Source: Pseudomonas fluorescens Q2-87
GTDB lineage: Bacteria > Pseudomonadota > Gammaproteobacteria > Pseudomonadales > Pseudomonadaceae
Direction of reading: 5' to 3'
Length of the DNA: 64,000 nt
Assembly: GCF_000281895.1 (NCBI RefSeq)
Contig: NZ_CM001558.1
Coordinates: 2,422,556-2,486,555, forward strand
Of this stretch, positions 62,475 through 64,000 are shown piece after piece. Numbering within the stretch: position 1 is the first letter of the stretch; the number at the start of each line of letters is the position of its first letter. The position numbers and the translations under genes are program-made. The notes under the pieces are model-generated. The model did not search any database. It saw nothing but the letters and a program-made list of their open reading frames with translations, and was not told the DNA's origin.

Positions 62475-63578
62475 TCAGATCGACAATTGAATGGCCCGGG
62501 TGGGCCGTTCCTGGGTGTCCGGGCGGCGGCGATTGACCACCAATTCGCCAATGGCGATCAGGCGTGCGCGGGTGACGTTGCGACTGAGGCCAAGCAGGTT
62601 GGCGGTGCGCACCTGGTTGCAGTGGCAAAAGCGGTAGGCGGCCCGCAGCAGGCTGTCTTCGACTTTCTCGTGAAGGCCGCCGGACTGTTCTTCGAACAAT
62701 CGGTGAAAGGTCCGCAATAACTGTTCATCGGCGCTTTCGCCGGCGCTTGCCTGTGGCTGTTCCTGGCGTTCGATGCGGATCGGCGACAGGCGCAGGTCGT
62801 CTTCCTGCACCAGGCCGTTGCGGCACACCAGAAGGGTGTGGTGGAGGACATTCTCCAGCTCGCGGATGTTGCCTGGCCAGCTGTAGTCCACCAGTTTGCG
62901 CTCGGCCTGCGGGGTCAGGCGTACTTCGCCGTAGCCCAGGCGCTGGCAGTAGGTTTTGATGAAGTGGCGCGTCAGCGGCACGATGTCGCCCGGTCGCTCG
63001 CGCAGTGGATAGAGTTGCAGACTCACCACATCGAGGCGGTAGTAGAGGTCTTCGCGAAAGTTGCCGGCACTGATGGCCTTGTCCAGTTGCACGTTGGTGG
63101 CAGCGACCACGCGCACGTTGATCGCAATGCTCTTGCGTGAACCCAGGCGCACCACCTCGCGTTCCTGCAACACACGCAGCAACTTGACCTGGATGGCCAT
63201 GGGCAAGTCGCCGATCTCGTCGAGGAATAGGGTTCCGCCGTTGGCTTCCTCGAACCAGCCGGCCTTGGCGGCGAGGGCACCGGTGAACGCGCCTTTTTCA
63301 TGGCCGAACAGCTCCGCCTCTACCAGCGATTCGGAGAACGCACCGCAGTTGACCGCGACAAAGGGACCGTTGCGCCGGCCGCTGAGGTTGTGGATGTGGC
63401 GTGCGACCAGCTCCTTGCCCGTGCCTGTCTCGCCAATGATCAGGACGCTGGCCTCACTGGGGGCGACCTGTTGCACGTGAGCGAGAAGCGCCTGCGATCT
63501 AGGGTCTTCGAAGACCTGCGCGGTCGCCCGGATCGAGGTGGCCAATGTCGGCGAAGGTGGAAGGGTCAGCAGTTGCAT
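62475..63578 (-). CDS. sfnR: SfnR-like sigma-54-dependent transcriptional activator
   Basis: 367 aa from the ATG at 63578 (MQLLTLPPSPTLA), with AGGGA 5 nt upstream. An AAA+ enhancer-binding protein with no N-terminal sensory domain: Walker A GETGTGKE (49-56), sigma-54 contact loop GAFTGA (96-101), Walker B GGTLFLDEIGDLP, Arg-finger region FREDLYYRLDVVSLQLYPLRER. The C-terminal Fis-type HTH is QVRTANLLGLSRNVTRARL. Lack of a receiver or GAF domain is typical of SfnR, which is itself made only under sulfur starvation and activates sfn genes. Its likely target is the -24/-12 promoter at 58572. It starts 9 nt after the partial gene upstream. Confidence 0.92.
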   Translation of the reverse strand: MQLLTLPPSPTLATSIRATAQVFEDPRSQALLAHVQQVAPSEASVLIIGETGTGKELVARHIHNLSGRRNGPFVAVNCGAFSESLVEAELFGHEKGAFTGALAAKAGWFEEANGGTLFLDEIGDLPMAIQVKLLRVLQEREVVRLGSRKSIAINVRVVAATNVQLDKAISAGNFREDLYYRLDVVSLQLYPLRERPGDIVPLTRHFIKTYCQRLGYGEVRLTPQAERKLVDYSWPGNIRELENVLHHTLLVCRNGLVQEDDLRLSPIRIERQEQPQASAGESADEQLLRTFHRLFEEQSGGLHEKVEDSLLRAAYRFCHCNQVRTANLLGLSRNVTRARLIAIGELVVNRRRPDTQERPTRAIQLSI

Positions 63579-63586
63579 GGGCATCC

Positions 63587-64000
63587 CTATGAGTAGAAGG
63601 AGGGGGTGGGCCGCGTCTGGCTCAGCGCCCATTCACCCAGTTCGTGGAGTTTGTAATCCACCGGATCGTGCAGGCTCTGGGTGCGCAGGTTGCGCCAGTG
63701 GCGGTCCAGGCGCAGCGACGCATGGGTGGCGCGGGCGCCGGTGACTTCGAACAGGCGGCTGCAAATGTCCAGGCCGGTGCGCACGGCAGCGACCTTGGCG
63801 GTGGCGATGGACAGCGCCAGTTGCGCGCGTTCCTCGGCGCCCAGGGCATGGCCCTTGTTCCAAGCGGCATCGAGCTGCTCGGCGGCGCGTTCCACCAGCA
63901 GGCGCACCCCCTCCAGGCCGACCCAGAACTCGCCGAAGTGGCGCAAAATGTACGGGTCTTCGCTGACATGCTGGGCCTTGGAGCGGAACCACGGTCGACC
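63587..64000 (-). CDS. Acyl-CoA dehydrogenase/DszC-like monooxygenase (3' part, cut by the right edge)
   Basis: The frame is open from the window edge to the stop at 63587, giving about 137 residues. It is the C-terminal helical domain of an acyl-CoA-dehydrogenase-like flavoprotein: RPWFRSKAQHVSEDPYILRHFGEFWVGLEGVRLLVERAA, ALSIATAKVAAVRTGLDICSRLFEVTGARATHASLRLDRHWRNLRTQSLHDPVDYK. It resembles SfnB/DszC-type enzymes and is distinct from the SfnB-like protein at 58624. The stop lies 9 nt before sfnR, so the two are probably co-transcribed. The true start is outside the window. Confidence 0.85.
   Translation of the reverse strand, partial: GRPWFRSKAQHVSEDPYILRHFGEFWVGLEGVRLLVERAAEQLDAAWNKGHALGAEERAQLALSIATAKVAAVRTGLDICSRLFEVTGARATHASLRLDRHWRNLRTQSLHDPVDYKLHELGEWALSQTRPTPSFYS

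Noticed and set aside
62440..62490. GG-N10-GC match on the minus strand as a sigma-54 promoter for the SsuD-like gene
   Set aside because: Only the two dinucleotides fit; the flanking -24 and -12 blocks are far from consensus and the GC-rich context makes chance matches likely.

Overview
The window looks like a chromosomal segment of a fluorescent Pseudomonas, most likely the P. corrugata/brassicacearum/kilonensis side of the P. fluorescens complex. The reasons are a complete 2,4-diacetylphloroglucinol (DAPG) locus (phlACBDE, phlF, phlG, phlH), a kgu/ptxS 2-ketogluconate operon, gdhB, many REP/REPIN palindromes, and sulfur-scavenging genes of the sfn/ssu type. Coding density is high. I see no tRNA, rRNA, insertion sequence, integrase or CRISPR array.

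Layout. (1) 1-4203, minus strand: aerotolerance/MoxR-type operon moxR - DUF58 - DUF4381 - batA - batB; batB is cut by the window edge. (2) 4204-7423: REP elements, a DUF6124 small protein with a structured leader, and an orphan ABC exporter. (3) 7424-12813: kguD, kguT, kguK, kguE and ptxS with two identical PtxS operators. (4) 13129-18830: a small acidic protein and the giant NAD-glutamate dehydrogenase gdhB, which is split by a one-base frameshift in an A6 tract. (5) 18889-23523: a small hypothetical gene, a divergent MFS/LysR pair and an OPT transporter. (6) 23581-32903: the DAPG locus. PhlD makes phloroglucinol, PhlACB acylates it, PhlE exports it, PhlG cleaves DAPG, and PhlF and PhlH regulate. 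It carries two less familiar genes: an FAH-fold protein translationally coupled to phlE, and a tautomerase beyond phlH.

(7) 33118-35528: AraC regulator, divergent SDR, and a small lipoprotein. (8) 35571-43808: a probable non-phosphorylative sugar-acid pathway (IlvD/Edd dehydratase, two FAH-family enzymes, SDR, MFS importer, two LysR regulators). (9) 43935-50868: a nitrogen-compound region with a DUF1989 protein, LysR, amidase, FMN azoreductase, NCS1 permease, VOC protein and creatininase. (10) 51102-64000: a sulfur-acquisition island. It combines an LLM flavin monooxygenase, an AMP-ligase-like fragment, a complete branched-chain-amino-acid-type ABC transporter, an SfnB-like enzyme behind a canonical sigma-54 promoter, an SsuD-like monooxygenase, an atypical amidohydrolase, an SfnR-like sigma-54 activator, and a second acyl-CoA-dehydrogenase-like monooxygenase cut by the right edge.

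The observations most worth follow-up are the organosulfur island with its amino-acid-type importer and several degenerate enzymes, the metal-site-altered FAH protein in the phl operon, a second PhlF-like operator in front of phlF, and the gdhB frameshift. Family names are from recognition of the translated sequence; no database search was possible.
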